Assembly (NCBI GenBank): GCA_031555145.1
Contig: JAVBUR010000053.1
Span: forward strand, 1 to 60,406
Direction: 5' to 3'
From: JAJDIA01 sp031555145
Lineage (GTDB): Bacteria; Bacteroidota; Bacteroidia; Bacteroidales; Tannerellaceae
Length of the DNA: 60,406 nt
Program-made: the position numbers and the translations under genes
The notes under the pieces: model-generated
What the model was told of the DNA's origin: nothing
Seen by the model: the letters and a program-made list of their open reading frames with translations, nothing else
Databases searched by the model: none
Shown here: positions 49,919 through 59,353 of the stretch, piece by piece
Layout of the letters: the number at the start of each line of letters is the position of its first letter
How positions within the stretch are numbered: position 1 is the first letter of the stretch

Positions 49919-52723
49919 TCAATACCACTTCTGCGCGTCGCGGTAGTTGCTGCTCTTGTCGTATTTGAGGTCTTTCAGCAGCGCTGAGCTGACGGAAATG
50001 GAGAAAGAATACGATTTATAGGGACCCACCGGCACAAGACTTGCCGTCATCTGGAAGCAGTGCATGTTACGCGTCAGGTTCATCGTCATGAACGGGAACG
50101 ACTTGGTTTTGATATTATAGGACGAGTTGAAATTGATGCGCCAGTTCTTCGTCGGCTGGATATTCCCATTCAGCGAAATTATCGGTTCACCAAAACTATA
50201 CTTGTATTCCATCTTCTTTTTGTCGAATTCACCGTAGCCAACCGACATGGTATAACTGAGTGACAGGCTCCAAGGTATGGTAGTAGCCAGATACCCGTCC
50301 GAATCATATTCTCCGGTTTCTGTCTTCTGATCCCTGCGCATACGGGTAGCCTTCTCGGCGGTATTCTCATTCATGGCATCCGGACCGAAATCTTCATTTT
50401 CTCCTGCAAACGGATCCGGGGGAGGAGGCGTATCGCCGGTATCGTCTTCACTCTTGCCACCAAACAGCTTTTTGAACGTATCGTTGTTGAATGTATAAGC
50501 AAAGTTCATAGAGGTTCCCTTGAACCGGGGGAAACCACCACTGCTCCAGCGAGGCACATTAATGCGCACAGGGCTGCCAGAGCTATTGAGGCCGTATCGG
50601 TAGGTTTCGAAACCGGCTTGTAGCTGCAACGTATAGCTCTTGGTCAGCTTCAAACGCAGATTCACCGACAGATCGCTCCATTTCAGCGAGTCGGCGGCCA
50701 TATTATAACTCATCCCTCCCGACAGGTTATCGATCAGGCTGATCTTTCGCGTCTCGACGGAATCCGATTTCGCTTTGAGCTTCGCTTCGAAGTTATTGGC
50801 AATGCTGAAGTTAATACTTCCTGATTTACCCGACTGTCCGGGGATACTTCCGTTATGCGCAAAAGGCGAATACTTGCCAAACTGGATCTCGCCGTTAGCG
50901 TCCATGTACGAGTACGGCTGCCAATAGCCATAGCGCGAGTCACCAAAGTCGGGCGTCGCACTGAAACTCACCGACGGCTCAAACCGGTGGCGGATCATCT
51001 CCATCCCAAAAAAAGGGATGACAGGCTTAAAGAAACCATAAACCGTGGTCGAAGCCGATACCGACATATTATAATCCCATATACGATAGAAGCCATACGT
51101 CGTATCTGCGGGCATCAGCCGGTTAGCCTGCGTGCTCCATTCCTGATCGATCTTGCTCGTATACCACCGTTCCTTATAGTTAAATGTAGGCGAGATATTC
51201 AGATAGTTGAAAAGCGAGAAGGTCGCTGACACCGGGATTGAATGCTCCATCGAGTTCTTCCAGTCCTTGATAATGTTCGACTTCATCAACAGGTATTCCT
51301 TCGTCTGGATGCTATTATGGAAGTAACCGGTATACGACATACTGATCTTCTCATACCAGCGTTCGTTGCTTCCAACGGCATTCTTCCGTTTGAACGGATA
51401 AATACGGCTCATGGTAACCGACACATTCGGAAGTGTCAGCGAGATGATCGTATCCTTTGCCACCTGGTTCACATTGGCCGTGGCCGAGATGGAGAAAGGG
51501 CTGTTGGGGAAACGCTTCGTGATATTGACCGAAGAACTCTTCGTGTTCTGCGTCATGTTACCGTTATAATGGCTCTGCGTATTATTACGGTCATAACTCG
51601 AGGTAGAGAAGTTGACACTGGCGGAGAAGTTCATATACGGGTTGGCTTTCGAATCCTGCGTATGCGTCCATTGCAGTTTGAAGTCTTTGGTCAGGCTGTA
51701 GTCGCTGGTCTTATCTTTCGGCAGGTTGGGAATCTTATCGCCCGTTTGGGTCACCAGGTACGATGCATTGAAGCTACCCGAGAACTTATACCGCTTCTTA
51801 TAGTTCGACCGTGCACTAAGCCCCCACGATCCTTTGGTATATATTTCACCTGTCAGCGCCAGATCCATATAGTCGCTAAGGGCGAAATAGTATCCTCCGT
51901 CACGCAGGAAATAACCGCGCGTCGACTCATCCCCGAACGTCGGCATCAGGATACCTGACGAATACGAGTCGGTAAACGGGAAGAAGCAGAAAGGCAACGC
52001 CAACGGCAACGGCACATCTTCAATCACCAGATACACCGGCCCCGTCACAATATTCTTACCCGGGCGCACTTTGGCTTTTGTCATCTGGATATAGAAGTGG
52101 GGATGATCGTGTTCGTCGCAGGTCGTATATTTACCACCGAGCATATTCATAATGTTATCGGGCATCTTCTTTGTCTGCCCGGCCGTCACATAGCCTTCAC
52201 CCTGCTGGGTGATCACATCGGTGATATATCCTTTCTCTGTTTTGAAATTATAACGCATCACTTTCGACTCGTATTCCTCGTCGCCGTTCTTGAACAAAGG
52301 ATAGCCGAACTCCTGCCCGATCGAGTCAAGACCGAATTTGGCCACAACGATACTGCTATCCATACTAATCTCGATCAATTCGCTCTGCAGGTCGATATTC
52401 ATGTACTTCACGTTGCTTTCACCGTAGAGGTAGGCCCAGTTCTTTCCCGTCATCACGACAGAGTCTGAGGCCACATAGGTAACGGGGGCTTCGAGGGGAC
52501 TCTTCTTTACCTTGGTAGAATCGGTAGCGATAGCAGCCGTATCCGTGGGGAGCGTACCCGCAAGGCGGGCCGGTAGTGAATCGGCCGTCATTGTATCCGC
52601 AGGTAAGAGGACAGACACTGAGTCGGCATGTGCCACACTCGCCGCAGAAGGCACCACCTCCTGTGCAAAGGCACATAAAACTCCCGTCAGGGTCAACAGC
52701 AGGATAATCAGTTTTCTGTCCAT
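49919..52723 (-). CDS. LptD/OstA-like outer-membrane LPS assembly protein
   Basis: About 934 residues with a signal peptide (MDRKLIILLLTLTGVLCAFA). An OstA-like N-terminal beta domain (about 100-220; MTGKNWAYLYGESNVKYMNI, YNFKTEKGYITDVITQQGEG) precedes a very long barrel with LptD features (VYLVIEDVPLPLALPFCFFP, SSGILMPTFG). This is the Bacteroidota form of LptD, which inserts LPS in the outer leaflet with LptE. The frame is open 7 codons upstream to 52744, but ATG 52723 begins the signal peptide. The stretch PPPPDPFAGENEDFG near residue 780 is an acidic loop. Confidence 0.82.
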   Translation of the reverse strand: MDRKLIILLLTLTGVLCAFAQEVVPSAASVAHADSVSVLLPADTMTADSLPARLAGTLPTDTAAIATDSTKVKKSPLEAPVTYVASDSVVMTGKNWAYLYGESNVKYMNIDLQSELIEISMDSSIVVAKFGLDSIGQEFGYPLFKNGDEEYESKVMRYNFKTEKGYITDVITQQGEGYVTAGQTKKMPDNIMNMLGGKYTTCDEHDHPHFYIQMTKAKVRPGKNIVTGPVYLVIEDVPLPLALPFCFFPFTDSYSSGILMPTFGDESTRGYFLRDGGYYFALSDYMDLALTGEIYTKGSWGLSARSNYKKRYKFSGSFNASYLVTQTGDKIPNLPKDKTSDYSLTKDFKLQWTHTQDSKANPYMNFSASVNFSTSSYDRNNTQSHYNGNMTQNTKSSSVNITKRFPNSPFSISATANVNQVAKDTIISLTLPNVSVTMSRIYPFKRKNAVGSNERWYEKISMSYTGYFHNSIQTKEYLLMKSNIIKDWKNSMEHSIPVSATFSLFNYLNISPTFNYKERWYTSKIDQEWSTQANRLMPADTTYGFYRIWDYNMSVSASTTVYGFFKPVIPFFGMEMIRHRFEPSVSFSATPDFGDSRYGYWQPYSYMDANGEIQFGKYSPFAHNGSIPGQSGKSGSINFSIANNFEAKLKAKSDSVETRKISLIDNLSGGMSYNMAADSLKWSDLSVNLRLKLTKSYTLQLQAGFETYRYGLNSSGSPVRINVPRWSSGGFPRFKGTSMNFAYTFNNDTFKKLFGGKSEDDTGDTPPPPDPFAGENEDFGPDAMNENTAEKATRMRRDQKTETGEYDSDGYLATTIPWSLSLSYTMSVGYGEFDKKKMEYKYSFGEPIISLNGNIQPTKNWRINFNSSYNIKTKSFPFMTMNLTRNMHCFQMTASLVPVGPYKSYSFSISVSSALLKDLKYDKSSNYRDAQKWY

Positions 52724-52741
52724 TTGTATATTTAGGAAATG

Positions 52742-52749
52742 CAAAGGTA
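52742..52749 (-). promoter_or_regulatory. -7 element for the LptD-like gene
   Basis: Minus strand TACCTTTG matches TAnnTTTG, 18 bp before the chosen ATG. This supports the start at 52723, not 52744. No clear -33 box. Confidence 0.45.
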
Positions 52750-52774
52750 TAATAAAATAGTAACTACCCTTTGA

Positions 52775-53317
52775 TTATTCCCCTAAAAAGCGTTTACACC
52801 AGCCGTCAAAGCGGGCAACTGTCTCCGACCCGTACCGTTCGAGGCTCTTATGGATTTTCTCTACCGGTTTCTCTTTCTGCAAGTTCGTTTTACTGAAAAA
52901 CTTATCGGCAAAGCAGATCAACTGCTCTTCATCCGACACGGGGAGCATATCCCGGTGCGGCAGAGGAAGCTGTTGCTGCTCAATCATTTCGAGGGAGAGG
53001 CCGGTGCCTGTATGCCGTTCGCTCACCAGTGCATGGCGCGGATAACCTTCCTTGCGGAGCAGGTCGGCGCCCAGGTAGCCGTGGCAGATGTAAGGTGCCT
53101 CGCCCGTGCAACCAATCTCTGGGGCATTACACAGGAAAACACCGAGATCATGCAGCATCGCGGCCTCTTCGATAAACGCCATATCCCATGCCATTTCGGG
53201 ATGCATGCGGGCGATGGCCAACGCTTTATCGGCCACAGAACGACAATGGACGACCAGGATACGATAGGCTTCCGAGTCTTCCGGATAATACCGGCTGATG
53301 ATTTCGTAAGGGTTCAT
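52775..53317 (-). CDS. HD-domain phosphohydrolase-like protein
   Basis: A 180-residue soluble protein with an HD domain: first His in ILVVHCRSVADKALAIA, then AAMLHDLGVF with the His-Asp pair, and later ICHGYLGADLL and VSERHTGTG. HD proteins of this size act on nucleotides or similar phosphates; the substrate is unknown. The frame extends 30 codons upstream, but that part covers the promoter; ATG 53317 (MNPYEIISRYYP) is chosen. It precedes the LptD-like gene on the same strand by 51 bp. Confidence 0.82.
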   Translation of the reverse strand: MNPYEIISRYYPEDSEAYRILVVHCRSVADKALAIARMHPEMAWDMAFIEEAAMLHDLGVFLCNAPEIGCTGEAPYICHGYLGADLLRKEGYPRHALVSERHTGTGLSLEMIEQQQLPLPHRDMLPVSDEEQLICFADKFFSKTNLQKEKPVEKIHKSLERYGSETVARFDGWCKRFLGE

Positions 53318-53343
53318 AGGCTGCTGTTTTCCTTTTTGTGTGG

Positions 53344-53351
53344 CAAAAGTA
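53344..53351 (-). promoter_or_regulatory. -7 element for the HD-domain gene
   Basis: Minus strand TACTTTTG matches TAnnTTTG, 26 bp before the ATG at 53317. It also argues against the longer reading frame, which would start upstream of it. Confidence 0.55.
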
Positions 53352-53455
53352 GCCTTTTCCTGTACGTTGCCTGCATTTGGACACCCAATAAATGTAAAAC
53401 CTTCCATAAAATTCCGTATTATTGTGCCAATTTTACATCAAACAGGTAGAGCGAT

Positions 53456-56158
53456 ATGAGACGAATCTTGTGTATTACGGCATGTTGTGCCGCGAGTATA
53501 ATCCCTTTTGTGTCGATGGCACAGCGGAGTCTGACAGTAGATGATCTGGTCAACTGGCGACGGATCACCGACCAACGCTTGTCGGACGACGGCAAGTGGG
53601 CCGGCGTTAAAGCCGAACCTGGGGAAGGCGATGCCACCATCCGCCTGTATAACGCACAAGGGACGGAAGTAGCCTCCTACAGTCCGGCCAGCAAAATCGA
53701 GTTTGCCGCCTCATCGCAGTATGCACTCGTCACCCGTGTCACGGCTAAGGCCCTCGCCGATTCATTGAAGCTGCGGAAGACCAAAGACGACGAAATGCCG
53801 ATGAATACCCTCATTATCCGCCATACCTCTGGCAAGGAAGAGACCATCGACTCCCTCAAAAGCTACCTGCTGGCCGAGCGCGCCGACTGGATGACCTACC
53901 AACGGGGACGAAAAGACTCCACGCTGCACATCCGCTCGCTCGACGGCAACCGTACCTATCACTACCCGGCTGTCAAGGAATATAAGTTCGCCAAGAAAAG
54001 CGGCACAATCTATTATGTATCCGGAGGCGATACCCTCGGCACGAAAGCCGGTCTGTATACCTTCCTGCCTGAAAAGGGCATAACGACGCTGGTAAAGGAA
54101 GGCAACGGCGTATTCAAGCAGATCGCCCTCAGTGAAACGGGCGACCGGTTGGCTTTCCTCTACTGCGAAGAAAAAGACTCGGTCTATAAGGCGCTCGACC
54201 TCTGGTTGTCCGTCGCCGGACAACCAGCCACGACAGTGGCCACACGCAGCCACAAAGCCCTCCCCGCCGGATGGGTGCTGAGTGAACATGGCACCGTCAG
54301 CTTTTCAGCGAATGGCAACCGTCTCTTCTTTGGCAGTTCGCCCGAACCGCAGCAGAAAGATACCACCCGCCTGGACAGCGACTTCCCGGGCGTGCAGGTG
54401 TGGAGTTGGAACGAACCGGTGCAATACACCGTCCAAATGTTCAACAAAGCCGCCGACCTGAAACGCAGTTACCGTGCGGTCTATAACCTTGCCGCCGGCA
54501 CGTTGTTCCAGCTCGCCGACGAAGAGCTGCCCGACTGCCAATTGGCCGACGAAGGGAATGCGCCGACAGCCCTGCTCACCACCTCCCGCCCCTACTCCCT
54601 GTCGTCGATGTGGGAATACCGGACACGCTCCGACTATTACACCGTCTCCCTCGAAACCGGTGAACGCCGCTTGCTCCGTCGTGCCGATTACGGCCAGCTC
54701 CGTCTCTCGCCCCGTGGCACCTACGCCTACTGGTATGCCGATACCGACAGCAGTTGGTACACCCTCTCGCTGGCCGACCGGCAGGAATACCGCCTCACCA
54801 CCCCCGCCTCTTTCCCTGCCTGGGACGAAGATAACGACGTGCCCGACTACCCATCCGCCCATGGTGCTGCCGGATGGCTGGCCGATGATGCGGCCCTCCT
54901 CCTCTACGACCGCTACGATATCTGGCGGTTTGACCCCAAGGCTATCGCAGCTCCCGTCAACCTGACACAGAGCGGACGGAAAGAGAAGATCACCTACCGC
55001 CGCATCCGTACCGACCGGGAAGAACGATGGATCGACCTCTCCCGCCCGCAACTCCTTTCAGGGTTCAATGAGACGACCAAGGGATCGGGCTTCTACGAAA
55101 GCACCCTCACCAAGCCCACCGCACCGAAAACACTCCTGGCCGGTAACTTCCTGCTGCGCTTCGGCATGAAGGCACGGAACAGCGACGCCGTAACCTACAC
55201 CGCAGAGACATTTGAACAATACCCCGAAGTCCGCCTGTCGGATCTCCGTTTCCGCAAGCCCATCCAACTCACCCGTGAAGGCAGCCAGCAAGAAGGCATC
55301 CGTTGGGGAACAACCGAGCTGGTATCGTGGACATCGGCCGACGGTATCCCCCTCGAAGGCGTCGTATATAAACCCGCCGGTTTCGATCCGACACGGAAGT
55401 ATCCGATGATCGTCAATTTCTACGAACGGAACGCCGAAACGCTCCACAGCTACCATATGCCCGAGCCGGGACGCTCGACCATCGACTACCATATGTACAA
55501 CAGCCTGGGTTACATCATCTTCAACCCCGACGTGCGTTACCGCGACGGTTATCCGGGGCAGGACTGCTTCAACGCCGTGATGCCGGGCATCGATTTGCTT
55601 GTTGCCCGCGGGTATGTCAACGAAAAAGCCATCGGTGCGCAAGGACATAGCTGGGGCGGCTACCAGGTGGCCTATCTGGCGACGCGCACCAACCGCTTTG
55701 CCGCTATCGAATCGGGAGCCCCGGTCGTCAATATGTTCAGCGCTTATGGCGGCATCCGTTGGGGAAGCGGCATGGCGCGTTCGTTCCAGTACGAGCATAC
55801 GCAAAGCCGCCTCGGCGGCACGCCGTGGACAGCGCCCGAACGTTTTTCCGAAAGCTCGCCCCTCTTCACCATGGATAAGGTACAGACCCCGATCCTGATC
55901 ATGCACAACGATGCCGACGGGCACGTGCCCTGGTATCAGGGAATCGAATACTTCGTCGCCCTCAAGCGCCTCGGTAAACCCACCTGGATGCTCAATTACA
56001 CCGGCGAGCCGCACTGGCCGATGAAGATGGCAAACCGGATCGACTTCCAGCACCGCATGCTCCAATTCTTCAACCACTACCTCCAGGGTGCTCCTATGCC
56101 TCAGTGGATGCAGGAAGGTGTACCGGCCGTCAAGCAAGACTTTGAATTGGGATATTAA
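53456..56158 (+). CDS. Secreted S9-family prolyl oligopeptidase-type peptidase
   Basis: A 900-residue protein with a signal peptide (cut near SMAQ), a beta-propeller part (about 25-620) and a C-terminal alpha/beta-hydrolase domain. The catalytic triad is predicted as Ser732 in GHSWGG, Asp821 in HNDADGHVPW and His853 in GEPHWP. It is longer than the classic enzymes (about 700-760). Such periplasmic peptidases cleave short peptides, often after proline. It is divergent from the HD gene and followed 71 bp later by a regulator gene. Confidence 0.92.
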   Translation: MRRILCITACCAASIIPFVSMAQRSLTVDDLVNWRRITDQRLSDDGKWAGVKAEPGEGDATIRLYNAQGTEVASYSPASKIEFAASSQYALVTRVTAKALADSLKLRKTKDDEMPMNTLIIRHTSGKEETIDSLKSYLLAERADWMTYQRGRKDSTLHIRSLDGNRTYHYPAVKEYKFAKKSGTIYYVSGGDTLGTKAGLYTFLPEKGITTLVKEGNGVFKQIALSETGDRLAFLYCEEKDSVYKALDLWLSVAGQPATTVATRSHKALPAGWVLSEHGTVSFSANGNRLFFGSSPEPQQKDTTRLDSDFPGVQVWSWNEPVQYTVQMFNKAADLKRSYRAVYNLAAGTLFQLADEELPDCQLADEGNAPTALLTTSRPYSLSSMWEYRTRSDYYTVSLETGERRLLRRADYGQLRLSPRGTYAYWYADTDSSWYTLSLADRQEYRLTTPASFPAWDEDNDVPDYPSAHGAAGWLADDAALLLYDRYDIWRFDPKAIAAPVNLTQSGRKEKITYRRIRTDREERWIDLSRPQLLSGFNETTKGSGFYESTLTKPTAPKTLLAGNFLLRFGMKARNSDAVTYTAETFEQYPEVRLSDLRFRKPIQLTREGSQQEGIRWGTTELVSWTSADGIPLEGVVYKPAGFDPTRKYPMIVNFYERNAETLHSYHMPEPGRSTIDYHMYNSLGYIIFNPDVRYRDGYPGQDCFNAVMPGIDLLVARGYVNEKAIGAQGHSWGGYQVAYLATRTNRFAAIESGAPVVNMFSAYGGIRWGSGMARSFQYEHTQSRLGGTPWTAPERFSESSPLFTMDKVQTPILIMHNDADGHVPWYQGIEYFVALKRLGKPTWMLNYTGEPHWPMKMANRIDFQHRMLQFFNHYLQGAPMPQWMQEGVPAVKQDFELGY

Positions 56159-56200
56159 TTATTTAATCGCCGGAAGAGGATGATTAGCAATCGAAAATAG

Positions 56201-56208
56201 TATATTTG
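56201..56208 (+). promoter_or_regulatory. -7 element for the TPR/HTH gene
   Basis: TATATTTG matches TAnnTTTG, 21 bp before the ATG at 56230; AGGAGA just after it may serve the ribosome. No clear -33 box. Confidence 0.5.
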
Positions 56209-56229
56209 TCAGGAGATAGCTTCCGAGCC

Positions 56230-57906
56230 ATGAAAAAGATACTGTTATTCCTTTGCTTGTTATGGGTGGGCCTGGCTTGCTCGGACCGTTCGGCGCCGCA
56301 GAAAGCGTTGGAACAGGCTGAATCATACCTGTCCATCCACACGGATAGCGCCCGGGTATACTTAGCTGCCATCCGGCATCCCAACAAGTTGCCGCTCCGC
56401 GAACAAGGCATCTACGCCTATATCGACGCTGTTATCCGCGACCGGAAAGAGACGATTCGATACACCGACTCTCTCTTCCTCCATGCCGCCCAGCTGTCGG
56501 AAGAAGCAGGCGACATCCCATATACCGTCAAAGCGCTTTTCCAGGCAGCCCGGGTCAACAATATAACCAACCGTCATGCTGTAGCCGACTCCCTGTTGAC
56601 AAAAGCGCTGGCGATAGCCACCGAGGAGGCCGACCGGCCGCTATTGCTCGAATATGCAGGATACGTCAAACTCAGCCTTGACGAACCGCAGAAAGCCCTT
56701 GACCTGCACCTACGGCTATTGGCTGACACCACCGGTTTTTCGAAACAACGGCAAATCAGGGCATTGTCTGCCCTCGCCCAGAGCTACCGCTATACAGGGC
56801 AGCCCGACAGTGCCGTGTCCTATTATCAACAGGCTATCCGACTGGCTACAGAGACCGGCCGGCCGGAATATACTCCTTATTACTACTACAGGATCAGCGA
56901 TATTTACAAAGAAAAGGGGAAAACCCAACCGGCGCTGGCCGCCCTGAAAACAGCCATGGAGACAGATAACCGGCAGGGAGTCGCCTACAACCTGCTGGCA
57001 CGGGCCATGGTGTTCCTTGCAACACAAGAGAACGATTCGGCCAAGGTCTATCTGCAAAAAGCCCTTCAAAGCGAAGATATGTTTGTGGCCACACGAGCTT
57101 CCGAATACCTCGCCAGCCTGTCTGAAGGCGAGAACAACCCGGAGAAAGCGCTGGCAACCTGGCAAAACAGGAAACTCCTGCAAGACCAGGTAACGAATGA
57201 AGTATCCCACGATATCATGCGCCGCCAGTTCGAAGCCGAAAAGCTGCGCAACGAGAACAATGAACTCAAACTGAAGAAGAAAGAACAGGACATTTACCTC
57301 CTGCTGCTCTGCCTCGCCGTAGCGCTGATCGCCGCCGGCGGTATCATCTTCTATATGCGCGAACGGCGGAGGCGGATGTTCCGCGAACTGAAACTCAAGG
57401 AATGGGAACTGCGCGACCAGATCGCACGCCTCGAACATGAACGCGAAGTAGGCACGTTGAACGAACGGGCCACCGTCATGCGTGAACAACTGTTCCGCCA
57501 GATGTCGGCCTCCGAAAAGATCCCCTCGCTGAGCGGACGAAAAGGACGGCGCAAAAAACAGGACGAGGCAAAAGAGGAAGAAGAACACGAACTCCGCCGC
57601 CTCACCAACGATGAGATAGAAGATGTGGTGACGATGGTCAACAACGTCGCCTGGTCGGGATTCGCCGACCGGCTAAAAGATACGTTCCCCGAACTGAAGA
57701 AAAGCGAGATACAGTTCTGCTGTCTGATCCGCGCCGGCGTAACCGTCACAGAACTGGCTGCCATCTACAGCATCACCCAGTCGGCCATATGCCAACGTAA
57801 GGTACGTATCAAACGCAACAAGATGAATCTCCACAACGACCGCCGGGTACTCGACGATGTACTGAAAGACTTCGACAATGAGCCTCCCACAGCACCTACT
57901 TCCTGA
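56230..57906 (+). CDS. Membrane-anchored TPR protein with C-terminal helix-turn-helix
   Basis: A 558-residue protein: lipoprotein-like leader (VGLACSD), TPR repeats (about 25-340; for example AQSYRYTGQPDSAVSYYQQA), a membrane helix (about 358-378, YLLLLCLAVALIAAGGIIFY), a long coiled coil, and a cytoplasmic end with a helix-turn-helix (VTVTELAAIYSITQSAICQR). This one-component layout, with sensor outside and DNA-binding domain inside, is common in Bacteroidota. It is expected to control close genes, here the propeller lipoprotein that follows. The signal sensed is unknown. ATG 56230 is preferred to 56206, which precedes the leader by 8 codons. Confidence 0.82.
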   Translation: MKKILLFLCLLWVGLACSDRSAPQKALEQAESYLSIHTDSARVYLAAIRHPNKLPLREQGIYAYIDAVIRDRKETIRYTDSLFLHAAQLSEEAGDIPYTVKALFQAARVNNITNRHAVADSLLTKALAIATEEADRPLLLEYAGYVKLSLDEPQKALDLHLRLLADTTGFSKQRQIRALSALAQSYRYTGQPDSAVSYYQQAIRLATETGRPEYTPYYYYRISDIYKEKGKTQPALAALKTAMETDNRQGVAYNLLARAMVFLATQENDSAKVYLQKALQSEDMFVATRASEYLASLSEGENNPEKALATWQNRKLLQDQVTNEVSHDIMRRQFEAEKLRNENNELKLKKKEQDIYLLLLCLAVALIAAGGIIFYMRERRRRMFRELKLKEWELRDQIARLEHEREVGTLNERATVMREQLFRQMSASEKIPSLSGRKGRRKKQDEAKEEEEHELRRLTNDEIEDVVTMVNNVAWSGFADRLKDTFPELKKSEIQFCCLIRAGVTVTELAAIYSITQSAICQRKVRIKRNKMNLHNDRRVLDDVLKDFDNEPPTAPTS

Positions 57907-57993
57907 AAATGTCAACTTAACCTTACTACGTCACAACTGTAATCAACTACAAAACAAATAGTTGAGCTTATACAGACAAGTCAAAATGTCAAC
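57907..57993. promoter_or_regulatory. Repeats upstream of the propeller gene, candidate operators
   Basis: The 11-bp sequence AAAATGTCAAC occurs twice in the same direction (57907-57917 and 57983-57993), 76 bp apart. Between them TCAACTA (from 57944) and TAGTTGA (to about 57965) form an inverted repeat, whose TCAAC core also occurs in the direct repeats. The second direct repeat ends 7 bp before the -33 box. Confidence 0.5.
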
Positions 57994-58000
57994 ACTATTC

Positions 58001-58033
58001 TTTGGCACTCTCTACATCGTTCCTTACTTTTGT
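58001..58033 (+). promoter_or_regulatory. Promoter of the propeller lipoprotein gene
   Basis: TTTG (58001-58004) and TACTTTTG (58026-58033) lie 21 bp apart, a complete Bacteroidota promoter. The start codon is 31 bp on. Confidence 0.75.
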
Positions 58034-58063
58034 TACCACTAACACATCTAAATCTACAGGCGT

Positions 58064-59266
58064 ATGAAACTTCTTACATGTATTACAGGATTCAGTTTGG
58101 CCGGGGTGCTACTGTCGTCGTGCGGCAGTACAGGTAATGGAACAGCAGTCGGTGGCGACCCATTAGCCAAGTGTGCCGTCATTGGAAAAATCGAACAAGT
58201 AGGCGACAACAAAGTAATGTCGGCCGACCAACGGCTGATGAAAGACTCCATCCGGATGCCCCTCAGTTTCCTGGCGGAAGAAATGGAAATCATCCCACTC
58301 GACAACCGGGAAGAGGCACTCGTACCCACGCTCGGCGTGATCCCGTCGGACAACTATCTACTGACAATGGGACAAAAACAAGTTCCATTCAAACTGTTCG
58401 ACCGTAAAGGCAATTTCATCGCCCATATCGGTTCCTACGGACAGGGACCGGGCGAATACCTCAACGTGTATGATGCGCAGCTTGATGAAGCCCACGACCG
58501 TATCTACATCCTGCCCTGGCAGAGCGACAAGCTGCTGGTATACGACTTAAAAGGGAACTCACTTCCTCCGATCCAACTCTGCATGCGTACACCCAAGGCG
58601 AAGTTCCATGTGGATGCAGCCACTGAAACCGTTGCCGTTGTTGTCCTCCCCTTCCCCAACCTGCCCGCTGTAGCATGGACACAGGATTTCGCAGGTAACC
58701 GGAAGTCGTTTATCGAACCTGGGCACCTGGCTGTACCCTTTGACTTCAGCAATGAGGTAACGACCGATTGTAATATGGATCACTTCGGTGTAAACATCCT
58801 CTGCATCGCTCCTACCCGTCCGGATTCATTATATATATACGACTACAAAGCCAGCCTGCTGCGTCCGACCTTCACCATGAAGTTCACGCAGGATCCGATC
58901 CCTTGGCATGGATACAACGAACTTCCGGGCTATTACTACGGCGATACGTCGGTTCCGGTTCAAGTAGCTGAAAACACATTCTCCAGTTCCGACCCTATCA
59001 ATTATATCGTAGACAAGCAAACAGGCAAAGGCGCCTATTGCCGTTTCGTCAATGACTATCTGGGTGACAAGGAAATCGGCCCCTGGCCTAATTTCTCACA
59101 TGGCTACTACATTGCCAATATGGAGCCGTCTCAATTGTTGGAAGATATCGAAATAGCCCTTCCCAAAACATCCGATCCGGTATGGAAGCAGAAACTCACC
59201 GATCTGAAAGCCAAACTCGACGAGAACCAGAACAACTACATCCTGCTGGCTAAGTTGAAACGGTAA
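58064..59266 (+). CDS. 6-bladed beta-propeller lipoprotein
   Basis: A 400-residue lipoprotein (lipobox LLSSC, Cys about 20). Propeller-type repeats are visible, such as FKLFDRKGNFIAHIGSYGQG followed by PGEYLNV, and DRIYILPWQSDKLLVYDLKG, the pattern of the Bacteroidota 6-bladed propeller (DUF5128-like) family. The function of these proteins is unknown; they often lie beside membrane TPR/HTH regulators, as here. I looked for short NVEALA-type peptide genes that may accompany them and found none. Confidence 0.8.
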   Translation: MKLLTCITGFSLAGVLLSSCGSTGNGTAVGGDPLAKCAVIGKIEQVGDNKVMSADQRLMKDSIRMPLSFLAEEMEIIPLDNREEALVPTLGVIPSDNYLLTMGQKQVPFKLFDRKGNFIAHIGSYGQGPGEYLNVYDAQLDEAHDRIYILPWQSDKLLVYDLKGNSLPPIQLCMRTPKAKFHVDAATETVAVVVLPFPNLPAVAWTQDFAGNRKSFIEPGHLAVPFDFSNEVTTDCNMDHFGVNILCIAPTRPDSLYIYDYKASLLRPTFTMKFTQDPIPWHGYNELPGYYYGDTSVPVQVAENTFSSSDPINYIVDKQTGKGAYCRFVNDYLGDKEIGPWPNFSHGYYIANMEPSQLLEDIEIALPKTSDPVWKQKLTDLKAKLDENQNNYILLAKLKR

Positions 59267-59286
59267 AAAGAATCAGATGAAAAAAA

Positions 59287-59322
59287 CTGATCGCTTTCCT
59301 CGATTCCGTGGAAAGCGATCAG
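59287..59322 (-). terminator. Terminator of the outer-membrane-type protein gene
   Basis: Perfect 13-bp stem (59287-59299 with 59310-59322) and a 10-nt loop. On the minus strand a run of seven T residues follows, so it serves the gene ending at 59354; it may also stop the plus-strand transcript from 59266. Confidence 0.85.
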
Positions 59323-59353
59323 CAAGTGGTGATCCTCGTCAGATAATCCTCCT

